Notes under the pieces: generated by a model
Database searches by the model: none
What the model saw: only the letters and a program-made list of their open reading frames with translations
What the model was told of the DNA's origin: nothing
Source: Marinisporobacter sp.
Lineage (GTDB): Bacteria; Bacillota; Clostridia; Peptostreptococcales; Thermotaleaceae
Length of the DNA: 64,000 nt
Assembly (NCBI GenBank): GCA_025210395.1
Contig: JAOARV010000026.1
Coordinates: 24,014 to 88,013, forward strand
Direction: 5' to 3'
Shown: positions 36,765 to 45,795 of the stretch, one piece after another
How positions within the stretch are numbered: position 1 is the stretch's first letter
Layout: each line of letters begins with the position of its first letter
Position numbers and translations under genes: made by a program

Positions 36765-38444
36765 ATGGGTTTGGTAGAATTATTAAAGCATCTTATTAAT
36801 AATCTAGGATATGTGATTGTTATTGCATTTTTTATTTCTAAATTGAATGCATTTCGACAGATGATTCAAAAGAATAGAATAGGGAGAATTGAAACATTAA
36901 TCCTTGCTTTTACATTTGGTGGAATAGGGATTATTGGAACCTATGTAGGGATTGATGTACGAGGAGCTATTGCCAATACAAGAAATATTGGTGTAATGGT
37001 AGGTGGGATTTTATGTGGTCCTTTCGTAGGAATTGTAGGAGGAGTCCTTGCAGGATTACATAGAATTTTGATTGATATTGGGGGAATTACATCCTTTCCA
37101 TGTGCTGTAGCAACGATGATTGGAGGTTTTTTATCTGGAATTATTTATAAAAAGTCAACTATTAAAAACAGATGGCTTTATGGGTTAATAGGAGGAATAC
37201 TAGTAGAAAATATTAGTATGTCTTTTATATTGCTATTTTCAAAGCCTTTTCATTTAGCTTTAACGATTGTAAAGCAAATTTATGTACCTATGGTTTTGAT
37301 TAATGGTGTAGGAATTGCTGTTGTTATTATGATCACAGAAAATATTTTTGAAGCAGAAGAAGAAATTGCTGCAAAGCAAGCAAAGCATGCTTTAGAAATT
37401 GCAAATGAAACATTACCTTACTTTCGTGATGTGAATAAAAATTCTCTAAGAGAGGTCTGTGAGATTATTAAGCTTTCGGTAAAATCAGATGCTGTAGCCA
37501 TAACGGATAGAAAAAAAATTATGGCTCATGTAGGAAGTGGGGAAGACCATCATACAGTAGGAAAAACTATTTTGACAAAAGCAACAGAGAGAGTTATCAG
37601 GGAAGGGGTTATTGCGGTTTTAAATACCCCTGTAGAAATAGAATGTATAGATGAGAATTGTCCGTTAAAATCTGCAATTATTGTACCTCTTAAAGAAAAT
37701 CAAAAAGTGATCGGAACTTTAAAAATATACTATAATGATGAAAATCATATAACCTTTCGAGATATAAGCTTAGCAGAGGGGTTATCTCAACTTATTTCTA
37801 CTCAGCTCGAACTAAGTAAGCTTGAAAAGCTAAAGGAGATGGCAAATAAATCTGAGATTAAAGCTCTTCAAGCACAGATTAATCCACATTTTTTATTTAA
37901 TGCGTTAAACACAATTGTATCCTTTATGAGAATGGATGTAGATCATGCTCGAGAATTAATGATTGATTTATCTACCTATTTAAGATATAACCTTGAAAGA
38001 GGAGATGCTTTAGTAAGCTTAGAAAAAGAATTGGAACAGGTGAGAGCATATGTTAAAATAGAAAGGGCAAGATATGGGAAAAAATTACATGTTCTTTATG
38101 ATATAGATGAGGCTATAGATATAAAAATCCCTAGCCTGACTATACAACCGCTTGTTGAAAATGCCATAAAACATGGTATATTAAAAGGTAATCAGGATAA
38201 GGGTTCTATAAGAATTTCTGTTAAACAAAGAAAAGAAACGGTTAGAACTAGCATAGAAGATGATGGCCTTGGTATTGAAGAAGAGATTATTTCTGGAATA
38301 AAAAAGGGAAAAACAAAAGAAGGAAGTATTGGTCTTTTAAATGTACATAATCGATTGAAGCTGATCTATGGGAAAGGTCTTAAAATTCAACGACTTCCAA
38401 AAGGAACAAGGATATCCTTTGAAATTTATAAAAAGGAGGGGTAA
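36765..38444 (+). CDS. LytS-family sensor histidine kinase (BtsS-like)
   Basis: Membrane kinase of about 559 residues. The start is either this ATG or the TTG at 36771, which has better spacing from GGAG at 36758. The N-terminus is a 5TM-LYT sensor with NTRNIGVMVGGILCGPFVG and GLHRILIDIGG. A GAF-like domain spans about 210-340. The His-kinase motif is QINPHFLFNALNT with H375, and the ATPase N box is QPLVENAIKHG. It is followed 3 nt later by a LytTR regulator and then a CstA-family transporter, the same set as E. coli BtsS-BtsR-BtsT, where BtsS senses pyruvate. Pyruvate or another small carboxylate is the likely signal by analogy only. Confidence 0.92.
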   Translation: MGLVELLKHLINNLGYVIVIAFFISKLNAFRQMIQKNRIGRIETLILAFTFGGIGIIGTYVGIDVRGAIANTRNIGVMVGGILCGPFVGIVGGVLAGLHRILIDIGGITSFPCAVATMIGGFLSGIIYKKSTIKNRWLYGLIGGILVENISMSFILLFSKPFHLALTIVKQIYVPMVLINGVGIAVVIMITENIFEAEEEIAAKQAKHALEIANETLPYFRDVNKNSLREVCEIIKLSVKSDAVAITDRKKIMAHVGSGEDHHTVGKTILTKATERVIREGVIAVLNTPVEIECIDENCPLKSAIIVPLKENQKVIGTLKIYYNDENHITFRDISLAEGLSQLISTQLELSKLEKLKEMANKSEIKALQAQINPHFLFNALNTIVSFMRMDVDHARELMIDLSTYLRYNLERGDALVSLEKELEQVRAYVKIERARYGKKLHVLYDIDEAIDIKIPSLTIQPLVENAIKHGILKGNQDKGSIRISVKQRKETVRTSIEDDGLGIEEEIISGIKKGKTKEGSIGLLNVHNRLKLIYGKGLKIQRLPKGTRISFEIYKKEG

Positions 38445-38447
38445 ACT

Positions 38448-39155
38448 TTGAGGTGTATTATTGTAGAGGATGAATATCCATCAAGGGAAGAATTAAAGTA
38501 CTTTATTAAAGAATATAGTTCTATTGAAATCATAGAAGAATTTGAAGAAGCTTTAAGTGCATTAAAATTTTTAGAGAAAAGTAATGTAGATGTGATATTT
38601 TTAGATATTAATATGCCAAATCTAGATGGAATGACATTTAGTAAATTAATTGCTAAGTTTAAAGAACCACCAAAGATTGTTTTTATTACAGCTTATAAAG
38701 AATATGCAGTAGAAGCCTTTGAAGTATATGCTTTTGATTATATTTTAAAACCTTATTCAAAAGAAAGAATGATTCATGCATTAAAAAAGCTAGAAGATCA
38801 AGGAAAGGTTGATATAGGATATAAAAGAGATAAAATCATTTTATGCAAAAGCGAAAAAATGATTGTTATAGATTGGACAGATATATATTATTGTGAGGCT
38901 CGTGAGAGAGAAACTATAGTTTATACAAAAGATGAAAGTTATATTGCAAAAATAAATATTTCTCATTTTCTAAAGAAATTACCTGAAGATAAGTTTTTTA
39001 GAAGTCATCGTTCATACATTTTAAATCTTGATAAGGTTCAAGAGATTGTCCCTTGGTTTAATAATACTTATAATGTAAAACTTGAGGATTTAGATACAAC
39101 TATTCCTGTTAGCAGAAATAAAATAAAAGAGTTTAGAAAAATTATGGGAATCTAA
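38448..39155 (+). CDS. LytTR-family response regulator (BtsR-like)
   Basis: Response regulator of 235 residues starting with TTG, 6 nt after AAAGGAGGGG. The receiver has E7-D8, phospho-acceptor D53 in IFLDINMPNLDG and K in FDYILKPYSK. The C-terminal LytTR DNA-binding domain (about 125-235) contains YYCEARERETIVYT, FRSHRSYILNLDKVQEI and the closing IPVSRNKIKEFRKIMG. LytTR domains bind short direct repeats about two helical turns apart; exactly such repeats occur between this gene and the transporter (39182-39230). Confidence 0.94.
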   Translation: MRCIIVEDEYPSREELKYFIKEYSSIEIIEEFEEALSALKFLEKSNVDVIFLDINMPNLDGMTFSKLIAKFKEPPKIVFITAYKEYAVEAFEVYAFDYILKPYSKERMIHALKKLEDQGKVDIGYKRDKIILCKSEKMIVIDWTDIYYCEARERETIVYTKDESYIAKINISHFLKKLPEDKFFRSHRSYILNLDKVQEIVPWFNNTYNVKLEDLDTTIPVSRNKIKEFRKIMGI

Positions 39156-39160
39156 TTTAT

Positions 39161-39198
39161 AAAAATATACATGAATGCAATTTCATGTATATTTTTTT
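39161..39198 (+). terminator. terminator after the LytTR regulator
   Basis: AAAAATATACATGAA pairs with TTCATGTATATTTTT, followed by further T residues. Its right arm contains the first TTCATGT of the presumed operator. Confidence 0.82.
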
Positions 39199-39267
39199 GC
39201 GCTTCATGTGTATAACGTTTCCTTTCATGTTCAAAGTCCTATTTCAAAGGATTCTTTACAATATAAT
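39182..39267 (+). promoter_or_regulatory. three TTCATGT direct repeats at 21-bp spacing plus promoter
   Basis: TTCATGT occurs at 39182, 39203 and 39224, each exactly 21 bp apart. A TATAAT follows at 39262-39267 with no good -35 box (expected near 39239), as in activator-dependent promoters. The array ends just upstream of that -35 position. The spacing is the classic LytTR arrangement, so this is the likely site where the adjacent regulator activates the CstA-family gene. Confidence 0.75.
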
Positions 39268-39303
39268 AAGGGTAAAGAAAAATTTATTAAAGGAGGAACG
39301 CAT

Positions 39304-40725
39304 ATGTTTACTTTTATTTTATCTATTGCAATTTTAATTTTAGGTTATTTTATTTATGGTAAATTTGTGGAAAACGTTTTCGAAATTGATAATGAGAAAG
39401 TAACACCAGCAGTATCTATGGAAGATGGTGTAGACTATATTCCAATGAGCTGGCCAAGAATTTTCTTGATTCAGTTCTTAAATATTGCAGGACTAGGACC
39501 TATATACGGAGCTATAGCAGGGGCATTATGGGGACCAGCTGCATTTTTATGGATTGTATTTGGATGTATTTTTGCAGGGGCAGTACATGATTATTTCTCA
39601 GGAATGTTATCTATTCGCCATAAAGGAACAAGTGTATCAGAAATTGTAGGAATCTACCTAGGAGATACGGCAAAGACAATTATGAGAGTTTTTAGTGTTG
39701 TATTATTAGTATTAGTAGGTGTAGTTTTCGTAATGGGTCCAGCGGGACTTTTAGCAAACATAACAGGACTTAGCAAAACATTATTGATCGGTATTATTAT
39801 TATTTATTATTTACTTGCTACAGTACTTCCAGTAGATAAGTTAATCGGTAAGATTTATCCTATATTTGGAGCATCTTTATTGATCATGGCAGTTGGTATT
39901 GGTGTAGGCATCATTGCGAAAGGTTATACAATTCCAGAGCTGACACTATCTAATCTGCATCCGAAGGGAACACCATTCTTCCCATTCTTATTCATAACCA
40001 TTGCCTGTGGGGCTATATCAGGATTCCATGCAACACAATCCCCTCTTATGGCTAGATGTGTAAGAAAAGAAAGTGAAGGAAGAAGAATATTTTATGGGTC
40101 AATGATTGCAGAAGGAATTATTGCCATTATCTGGGCGGCCGCAGCTATGGCATTCTTTGGAGGAACAGAAGGATTAGCGGCAACTCTTGCAAATGGTGGA
40201 CCTGGAGTTGTGGTAAATGAAATATCAACAACACTTCTTGGAACTGTAGGTGGAATCCTTGCAATGCTTGGAGTAGTTGCTTGTCCAATAACATCAGGAG
40301 ATACTGCTTTTAGAAGTGCAAGATTAGTTATTGCAGATGCCATTCATTTAAAACAAGAAAAAACAATCAATAGATTCTATATTGCGATCCCGTTATTTGC
40401 TGTAGGGGTAGCACTTACAAAGATTGATTTTGGTATCGTTTGGAGATATTTCTCTTGGTCAAATCAGACACTGGCTATGATTGTACTTTGGGCAGCAGCA
40501 ACGTATTTAGCTCAAAAAGGGAAAACTCATTGGATTTGTAGTATACCAGCAACATTTATGACAAGTGTTACAACAGCTTATATTTTACAAGCAAAAGAAG
40601 GATTTAAATTAGCTGCATCCCTTTCAAATATAGTAGGTGTTGTTCTAGCGTTAGTATTCTTTGGAATGTTTATGAGTAAAGTAAAAAAAGAAAATAAAAA
40701 GATGAAAAAAGAAGATGCTGCATAG
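39304..40725 (+). CDS. cstA: CstA/BtsT-family transporter (pyruvate or peptide)
   Basis: Polytopic carbon-starvation-protein-family transporter of 473 residues. The ATG at 39304 is chosen for AAAGGAGGAA about 7 nt upstream; the open frame extends further without a site. Family hallmarks: SWPRIFLIQFLNIAGLGPIY near the N-terminus, GCIFAGAVHDYFSGMLSIRHKG, FITIACGAISGFHATQSPL and TSGDTAFRSARLVIAD. At 473 residues it is a short form compared with E. coli CstA (about 700). By synteny with BtsSR-BtsT it probably imports pyruvate; CstA proteins have also been linked to peptide uptake. Confidence 0.92.
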   Translation: MFTFILSIAILILGYFIYGKFVENVFEIDNEKVTPAVSMEDGVDYIPMSWPRIFLIQFLNIAGLGPIYGAIAGALWGPAAFLWIVFGCIFAGAVHDYFSGMLSIRHKGTSVSEIVGIYLGDTAKTIMRVFSVVLLVLVGVVFVMGPAGLLANITGLSKTLLIGIIIIYYLLATVLPVDKLIGKIYPIFGASLLIMAVGIGVGIIAKGYTIPELTLSNLHPKGTPFFPFLFITIACGAISGFHATQSPLMARCVRKESEGRRIFYGSMIAEGIIAIIWAAAAMAFFGGTEGLAATLANGGPGVVVNEISTTLLGTVGGILAMLGVVACPITSGDTAFRSARLVIADAIHLKQEKTINRFYIAIPLFAVGVALTKIDFGIVWRYFSWSNQTLAMIVLWAAATYLAQKGKTHWICSIPATFMTSVTTAYILQAKEGFKLAASLSNIVGVVLALVFFGMFMSKVKKENKKMKKEDAA

Positions 40726-40732
40726 TTAAGAT

Positions 40733-40769
40733 AAAAAGTAGATGATTGAGGTCATCTGCTTTTTCTTTT
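40733..40769 (+). terminator. cstA terminator
   Basis: AAAAAGTAGATGA pairs with TCATCTGCTTTTT around TTGAGG, followed by CTTTT. Confidence 0.87.
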
Positions 40770-40819
40770 GGAGTGAATTATATTTTTTAGTAAAGACTAA
40801 AGAAAAGGAGGAAAAATTC

Positions 40820-41776
40820 ATGCGTATTCGATTAGGTTATGTAGCTATTGCACTAAAGCTTCCTAAAGTAACAGCTTCTAGTCAATTTACTTACAGTAGA
40901 TACAAAAAGCTTACAGAAGAAGAACAAATCAATGAATTAAAAAGAGTTACCCGATCAAATATGGAAGATTTAATAAAAATCCTTTCATATAATGCAGAAA
41001 ATCATATTCATTTTTATAGGATTACCTCTAAGTTGATTCCTCTTGCCACTCATCCAGAGGTAATGAATTGGGAGTATGAAAAATATTTTAAAATAGATTT
41101 AAATACAATTGGAGCGTTAATAAGAAAACATCATATGCGTGTAGATACGCATCCAGATCATTTTAATGTATTAAATAGTGTTAGAGAGGAGGTAGTAGAA
41201 AAGACTATAAAAGAATTTCATTTACATAACTATTGGTTCGAAGCTATGAATTATAAAGAGGGAAAAATGGTGATTCATATTGGTAGTGGGCAGGGAGGAA
41301 AAGAAAAAGCAATAGAACGATTTATAAAAAATTTTCAAAGATTACCTTTAGCAATCAAAAATCGTCTGATTATTGAAAATGATGATAAATTATTTACAGC
41401 TAAAGAAACGTTATCTCTTTGTGAAGAAATTGGTGTACCTATGGTGCTAGATATACATCATCATGTATGTAATGATAGTGATGAGCCAATAGAAGACTTC
41501 TTAGATCGAATTCTTTATACATGGAAAGGGGAAGCTTTTCCGCCTAAAATGCATATTTCAAGCCCTAAAGAAGGAAAATTAGATAAAAGACATGCTGATT
41601 ATATAAATCCTAATAACTTTATAGGGTTGGTAGAAAAATGCATACCCTATGGCAAAGATATAGATATTATGCTTGAGGCAAAGCAAAAAGATTTGGCTCT
41701 TTATAAATTGGTAGAAGATTTGAAAAGACAAAAACCTGAGTGGATGTGGGTAGATCCTACTACTATAGAAATATAA
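40820..41776 (+). CDS. uvsE: UV damage endonuclease UvsE
   Basis: UvsE/UVDE-family TIM-barrel endonuclease of 318 residues that nicks DNA 5' to UV photoproducts. AAAGGAGG lies before the ATG at 40820; the frame extending upstream runs through the cstA terminator and is not used. Motifs match the family: RIRLGYVAIALKLPKVTASS, HFYRITSKLIPLATHP, RVDTHPDHFNVLNS, MVIHIGSGQGGKEKA, RLIIENDD, VLDIHHHVCN and MLEAKQKDLAL, which carry the His, Glu and Asp metal ligands. It is monocistronic. No upstream SOS box is evident. Confidence 0.94.
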   Translation: MRIRLGYVAIALKLPKVTASSQFTYSRYKKLTEEEQINELKRVTRSNMEDLIKILSYNAENHIHFYRITSKLIPLATHPEVMNWEYEKYFKIDLNTIGALIRKHHMRVDTHPDHFNVLNSVREEVVEKTIKEFHLHNYWFEAMNYKEGKMVIHIGSGQGGKEKAIERFIKNFQRLPLAIKNRLIIENDDKLFTAKETLSLCEEIGVPMVLDIHHHVCNDSDEPIEDFLDRILYTWKGEAFPPKMHISSPKEGKLDKRHADYINPNNFIGLVEKCIPYGKDIDIMLEAKQKDLALYKLVEDLKRQKPEWMWVDPTTIEI

Positions 41777-41795
41777 AGAATATGAAAATTTTGTA

Positions 41796-41824
41796 TTGAC
41801 ATATAGTGAGAATGTTTGTATAAT
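41796..41824 (+). promoter_or_regulatory. consensus promoter of the T-box operon
   Basis: TTGACA at 41796-41801 and TATAAT at 41819-41824 with a 17-bp spacer: a perfect vegetative promoter about 40 bp before the T-box. Confidence 0.92.
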
Positions 41825-41861
41825 AAATACTAAATTACAAGATATATGAAATTAAAGTGAA

Positions 41862-42156
41862 GACGGAGAGAAAAATATTAAGTGTTTAACCACAGAGAGC
41901 TAACGTTTGTTGAGAGTTAGTGTTAAAGCTAGTATATAATGATCACTCCCGAGCTGCCGAGTCGAAAAGGAATTTGAGTAGATGAGGATGGTTGCCTCCA
42001 ATATAGGGCTAAGGTTCAAATAAGTATACAATATACTTCATTTCGACTGGAATAAAGATGCAATATTTGATTGCAAAGTAGGGTGGTACCGCGAATATAA
42101 ACTTTCGTCCCTATAGATATTCTACGAATATTTATAGGAATGAAAGTTTTTTTTAT
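41862..42156 (+). ncRNA. T-box leader, probable isoleucine specifier
   Basis: tRNA-sensing leader of the downstream NSS symporter. The conserved antiterminator core AGGGTGGTACCGCG is at 42080-42093. The competing terminator at 42100-42156 pairs AACTTTC and ATATTC arms with GAATAT and GAAAGTT and is followed by eight T residues. Stem I has the AGAGAG motif at 41894-41899 and its base GGAG (41865) against CTCC (41946). The 3' side of the specifier loop reads AATGATCACTCC; the codon before ACU is AUC (41942-41944), suggesting tRNA-Ile. AUG (41939-41941) is an alternative that I cannot exclude. Uncharged tRNA would permit read-through. Confidence 0.93.
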
Positions 42157-42264
42157 TGAAAAAAAGAATGCGCATTCGAATTTATAAATAGAAAGTGAGA
42201 AGCCCAAACAACACTCAAAATGTTTTTAATTTTCAAAATGTTAAATCAGAAAGGGATGACAAAA

Positions 42265-43725
42265 ATGAACAGAGGAAGTTTTGGATCAAGATTAGGAATC
42301 TTAGCAGCAGCAGCAGGGTCTGCTATAGGACTAGGAAATATATGGAAGTTCCCTTTTATTACGGGACAAAATGGAGGAGCTGCATTTATATTAGTTTATT
42401 TATGTTGTATTGCATTAATCGGATTACCTGTTATGGTATCAGAGTTTGTATTAGGTAGAAGAACACAAGCAAATGCAGTAGGTGCATTTAAAGCAATTGC
42501 ACCAGAAAAGCCTTGGTATATGGCTGGATATTTAGGAGTAGGAACAGCATTTGTAATATTATCTTATTATGCAATGATTGTAGGATGGGTATTTTCATAT
42601 ATCTATTCAGCAGCAACAGGTGAATTGATGACAGTTATGCCAGATCAGCTAGGAGCTTATTTTGGAGGGGTAGCTTCTGGAACAACTAGTTCGCTACTTT
42701 GGACACTTTTAGTATTACTTGTAACAGGAGGTATTGTCATAGCAGGAGTAAAAGATGGTGTAGAGAAATATAGCAAAATTTTAATGCCTGCATTATTAGT
42801 ACTTTTAGTAGTTCTGATGATTAGATCTGTAACATTAGATGGTGCTTACAAAGGATTAGAATTCTTGTTTAAGCCAGATTTTAGTAGTTTAACAACCGCA
42901 GGAGTACTTGAAGCATTAGGACACGCATTCTTCTCGTTAAGCTTAGGAATGGGAATTATTTTAACATATGGTAGCTATATTGGTAAAAAGGAAGATATAA
43001 TGAAATTAGCAGTACAAGTAACTATTGCAGATACAGCCATTGCATTGATGGCAGGTATCGTAATCTTTCCAGCAGTATTTGCATATGGACTTGAGCCAAA
43101 TGCAGGACCAGGACTTATATTTATCACATTACCAGCAGTTTTTAAGGAAATGCCATTCGGACAATTATTTGCTACATTATTCTTTGTACTTATTGCAATT
43201 GCAGCCCTTACATCTACTATTTCTTTATTAGAGGTAGTTGTAGCATTTGCAACAGAAGAGTTTAAAATGTCAAGAAAGAAAGCTACGGTTATATCTGTAG
43301 GAGCTCTTTATGTCTTAGCAACATTAAGTATATTATCTTTTGGACCATTAAGTGAGTTTAAAGTTGTAGCAGGAAAGACCTTCTTTGATTTATTTGATTT
43401 CTTAACCTCAAATGTTACTCTTGCATTAGGTGGATTATTAGTATGTATCTTTGTAGGATGGGTATGGGGTACTGAAAATGCAGTGAAAGAGATTACAAGT
43501 AATGGATTGTTTAGTTTTAAATATAAAGCTGCATACGATTTAATCATCAAAATAGTAGCACCAGCGGCAATTACTGTAATCTTCTTAAATTCTACAGGAT
43601 TATTAAGTAAGCTTGTACCAGCTAATCAAATGGGTACAGTCATGTTTACAGGATTTGGAGCAATTGTTTTTGTTGGAATGATTGTATTGAATAGAAGAAA
43701 TAGAATGAAAAAAGCTGATTTTTAA
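42265..43725 (+). CDS. NSS-family sodium:amino-acid symporter
   Basis: LeuT-fold neurotransmitter:sodium symporter family protein of 486 residues with about eleven to twelve helices. The ATG at 42265 is chosen, 9 nt after AAAGGG; two in-frame ATGs upstream lack sites. The N-terminal signature GSAIGLGNIWKFPFITGQNG binds substrate and sodium in this family. Other landmarks are LGHAFFSLSLGMGIILTYGSY and LTSTISLLEVVVAF. Expression is controlled by the T-box directly upstream, so the substrate is likely the amino acid sensed there (isoleucine, less likely methionine). Bacterial relatives such as MhsT carry hydrophobic amino acids. Confidence 0.93.
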   Translation: MNRGSFGSRLGILAAAAGSAIGLGNIWKFPFITGQNGGAAFILVYLCCIALIGLPVMVSEFVLGRRTQANAVGAFKAIAPEKPWYMAGYLGVGTAFVILSYYAMIVGWVFSYIYSAATGELMTVMPDQLGAYFGGVASGTTSSLLWTLLVLLVTGGIVIAGVKDGVEKYSKILMPALLVLLVVLMIRSVTLDGAYKGLEFLFKPDFSSLTTAGVLEALGHAFFSLSLGMGIILTYGSYIGKKEDIMKLAVQVTIADTAIALMAGIVIFPAVFAYGLEPNAGPGLIFITLPAVFKEMPFGQLFATLFFVLIAIAALTSTISLLEVVVAFATEEFKMSRKKATVISVGALYVLATLSILSFGPLSEFKVVAGKTFFDLFDFLTSNVTLALGGLLVCIFVGWVWGTENAVKEITSNGLFSFKYKAAYDLIIKIVAPAAITVIFLNSTGLLSKLVPANQMGTVMFTGFGAIVFVGMIVLNRRNRMKKADF

Positions 43726-43739
43726 TGAATTAGAAAATA

Positions 43740-43785
43740 AAAACCCCTTTGTTACTAAAAATTAGTAACAAAGGGGTTTTATAAA
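43740..43785 (+). terminator. NSS symporter terminator
   Basis: AAAACCCCTTTGTTACTAA pairs perfectly with 43762-43780 around AAA; followed by ATAAATTTTTT. The T-rich right arm ends in TTTT. Confidence 0.85.
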
Positions 43786-43972
43786 TTTTTTGAGAGATAG
43801 TAAATGCTAGTTACTATTCCAATAAAATCAGCTATAGCAGATGTTTTGGGTATCATAGCATATGGTTGTGGAAGAGAAAGAAATCATGTATGATGGAATA
43901 TATTGGGCATTGTAGTTGTTAGATTTATACTGATGATCTACAAAAAATATATAATAAAAGGAGACGGGGAAA

Positions 43973-44902
43973 ATGAAAACCTATCAACATTTATTTGGAC
44001 CTGTACCATCAAGGAGAATGGGTTTATCTATAGGGGTCAGTCCTATTCCTAGAAAATGCTGTAATTATTCATGTATATATTGTCAGCTTGGAAGAACAAA
44101 TAAACTAACCAATATACGTCAAAGTTTTTTTGATCTACAAGAAATTTTGAATGAATTTAAAGATTATTTAAAGGAAGAAATAAAATTTGATGTAGTGACA
44201 GTGGTAGGAGAGGGCGAACCTACATTATATAAAGATTTAAAAGAACTTATAATGGGGCTTAAGGAATTGACAACAAAGCCTGTTGCGGTGATTACAAATG
44301 GATCTTTATTGCATGAAGAAAATGTAAGAGAAGCTTTATACGAAGCAGATATTGTACTACCTTCTTTTGATTCTTACGATAAAGAAAGCTTTAAAAAGAT
44401 TGATAGACCTTTTGGAAAGATTAAATATGAGGACGTATATGAAGGATTAATGGTTTTTTCAAAGGAATACAAAGGAGAATTATGGATAGAAACCATGATG
44501 ATCAAAAATATAAACGATCATGAAGAAGCTTTATTAAAAATGAAGGATTTATTAAAAAATATCAATTATGATAGATTATATATCAATACGCCTGTAAGAC
44601 CCCCAGCGGAAAGGTGGGTAGAAGCTGCATCAAAAGAATCAATAAAGCAAGCAGTGAATCTATTAGGGGGTATATCTATAGATATGCTTCATTCAGAAGG
44701 GTTCTTTAGTGAAGAAAAAGATGATTATAAGGCTATTCTTAGTATTATTAAGAGACATCCTATGAATCAATATGAAATTGATACCTTTTTAAAATCTAGA
44801 AAATGTGAGAAAATAGAGGAGATATTTGAAGCTTTAAAAAAGGATGAAAATGTTGAAGTGATAGATTATAAAGGATATATTACCTATCGCTATCAATCAT
44901 AA
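43973..44902 (+). CDS. radical SAM protein (COG0731-like)
   Basis: Radical SAM enzyme of 309 residues. The cluster motif CX3CX2C is C30-C34-C37 in CCNYSCIYC, preceded by FGPVPSRRMGLSIGVSPIPR, a hallmark of the COG0731-like Fe-S oxidoreductase group. Further motifs are TVVGEGEPTLYKDL and VITNGSLL. A C-terminal helical region of about 60 residues (MNQYEIDTFLKSRKCEK onward) resembles a winged helix. GGAGACGGGG precedes the ATG. It is 13 nt upstream of the kinase gene and probably co-transcribed. The substrate of this subgroup is not known to me. Confidence 0.87.
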   Translation: MKTYQHLFGPVPSRRMGLSIGVSPIPRKCCNYSCIYCQLGRTNKLTNIRQSFFDLQEILNEFKDYLKEEIKFDVVTVVGEGEPTLYKDLKELIMGLKELTTKPVAVITNGSLLHEENVREALYEADIVLPSFDSYDKESFKKIDRPFGKIKYEDVYEGLMVFSKEYKGELWIETMMIKNINDHEEALLKMKDLLKNINYDRLYINTPVRPPAERWVEAASKESIKQAVNLLGGISIDMLHSEGFFSEEKDDYKAILSIIKRHPMNQYEIDTFLKSRKCEKIEEIFEALKKDENVEVIDYKGYITYRYQS

Positions 44903-44915
44903 AGGGGGAAAACTT

Positions 44916-45791
44916 ATGCAAAGAGCTGTAAAAAGAGTTGCAGCAATCCATGATTTATCTGGATTTGGAAGAGCTTCTTTAACGATGATTATACCTATTT
45001 TATCGACTATGAAGGTGCAAGTTTGTCCTATGCCTACAGCAGTTTTATCTACTCACACAGGAGGATTTGAAGATTTTAGCTTTGTAGATTTGACGGATAC
45101 GATGGAACAATACCTTCACCACTGGGAGAAGGTTGGGATAGATTTTGATTGCATTTACAGTGGTTTTTTAGGATCAACGAAACAGATTGATATTGTTTCA
45201 AAATTTATAGATGTATTTGGAAATGAAAATAATTTAAAAGTAGTAGATCCAGTAATGGGAGACAATGGGAAAATGTATGCTACGATGGATGAAGAAATGA
45301 TTGAACATATGAAAAGACTTATTGGAAAAGCAGACATTATTACCCCTAATTTTACGGAAGCTGCCTACCTTCTTGGAGAATCTTATGAAGAAAATATTTC
45401 AGAGGACAAAGTGAAGGATTGGCTTATTAGATTATCAAATATGGGCCCTAAAATAGTCATTATAACTAGCGTTCCAGACGGAGAAGGAAGTAAAAACACA
45501 AGTGTTATTGCTTATGATAAAAAGACGAATCGATTTTGGAAAGTAAGTTGTTTATACATTCCAGCTCATTTTCCTGGGACTGGGGATGGTTTTACGAGTG
45601 TATTGGTTGGAAGCTTGCTTCAAGGGGATAGCCTTCCTGTTGCTTTAGATCGAAGTGTGCAGTTTATTACATCAGCTATTCGAGCAAGCTATGGATTTGA
45701 TTATCCTCAAAGGGAAGGGGTTCTCTTAGAAAGAGTTCTTGAGAATTTAAATATGCCGGTACTTATGAGCAGCTATGAATTGTTAAAATAA
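44916..45791 (+). CDS. pyridoxamine kinase-like protein (PfkB/ribokinase fold)
   Basis: Vitamin B6 salvage kinase candidate of 291 residues. The N-terminus RVAAIHDLSGFGRASLTMII, the segment MPTAVLSTHTGGFEDF and YSGFLGSTKQI match PdxY/PdxK-type proteins. The substrate and ATP motifs are VVDPVMGDNGKMY, ITPNFTEAAYL and the catalytic FPGTGDGFTSVLVG with the conserved Asp. The length is normal. GGGGGA lies before the ATG. It follows the radical SAM gene by 13 nt. It would phosphorylate pyridoxal or pyridoxamine; hydroxymethylpyrimidine activity is a less likely alternative. Confidence 0.88.
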   Translation: MQRAVKRVAAIHDLSGFGRASLTMIIPILSTMKVQVCPMPTAVLSTHTGGFEDFSFVDLTDTMEQYLHHWEKVGIDFDCIYSGFLGSTKQIDIVSKFIDVFGNENNLKVVDPVMGDNGKMYATMDEEMIEHMKRLIGKADIITPNFTEAAYLLGESYEENISEDKVKDWLIRLSNMGPKIVIITSVPDGEGSKNTSVIAYDKKTNRFWKVSCLYIPAHFPGTGDGFTSVLVGSLLQGDSLPVALDRSVQFITSAIRASYGFDYPQREGVLLERVLENLNMPVLMSSYELLK

Positions 45792-45795
45792 TCAT

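Noticed and set aside
39175..39303. N-terminal extension of the CstA frame
   Set aside because: It runs through a terminator hairpin and operator repeats; AAAGGAGG before 39304 fixes the start.
40742..40819. N-terminal extension of the UvsE frame
   Set aside because: It overlaps the cstA terminator; AAAGGAGG precedes the ATG at 40820, where family homology begins.
42195..42458. Plus-strand ORF overlapping the start of the NSS symporter
   Set aside because: Alternative frame of the symporter's first 200 bases; the symporter signature is in the other frame.
43803..43972. Possible degenerate small membrane-protein gene after the NSS symporter
   Set aside because: A 29-codon frame from 43806 ends at a stop and the following hydrophobic stretch is in another frame without a start or ribosome site; too weak to call a pseudogene.
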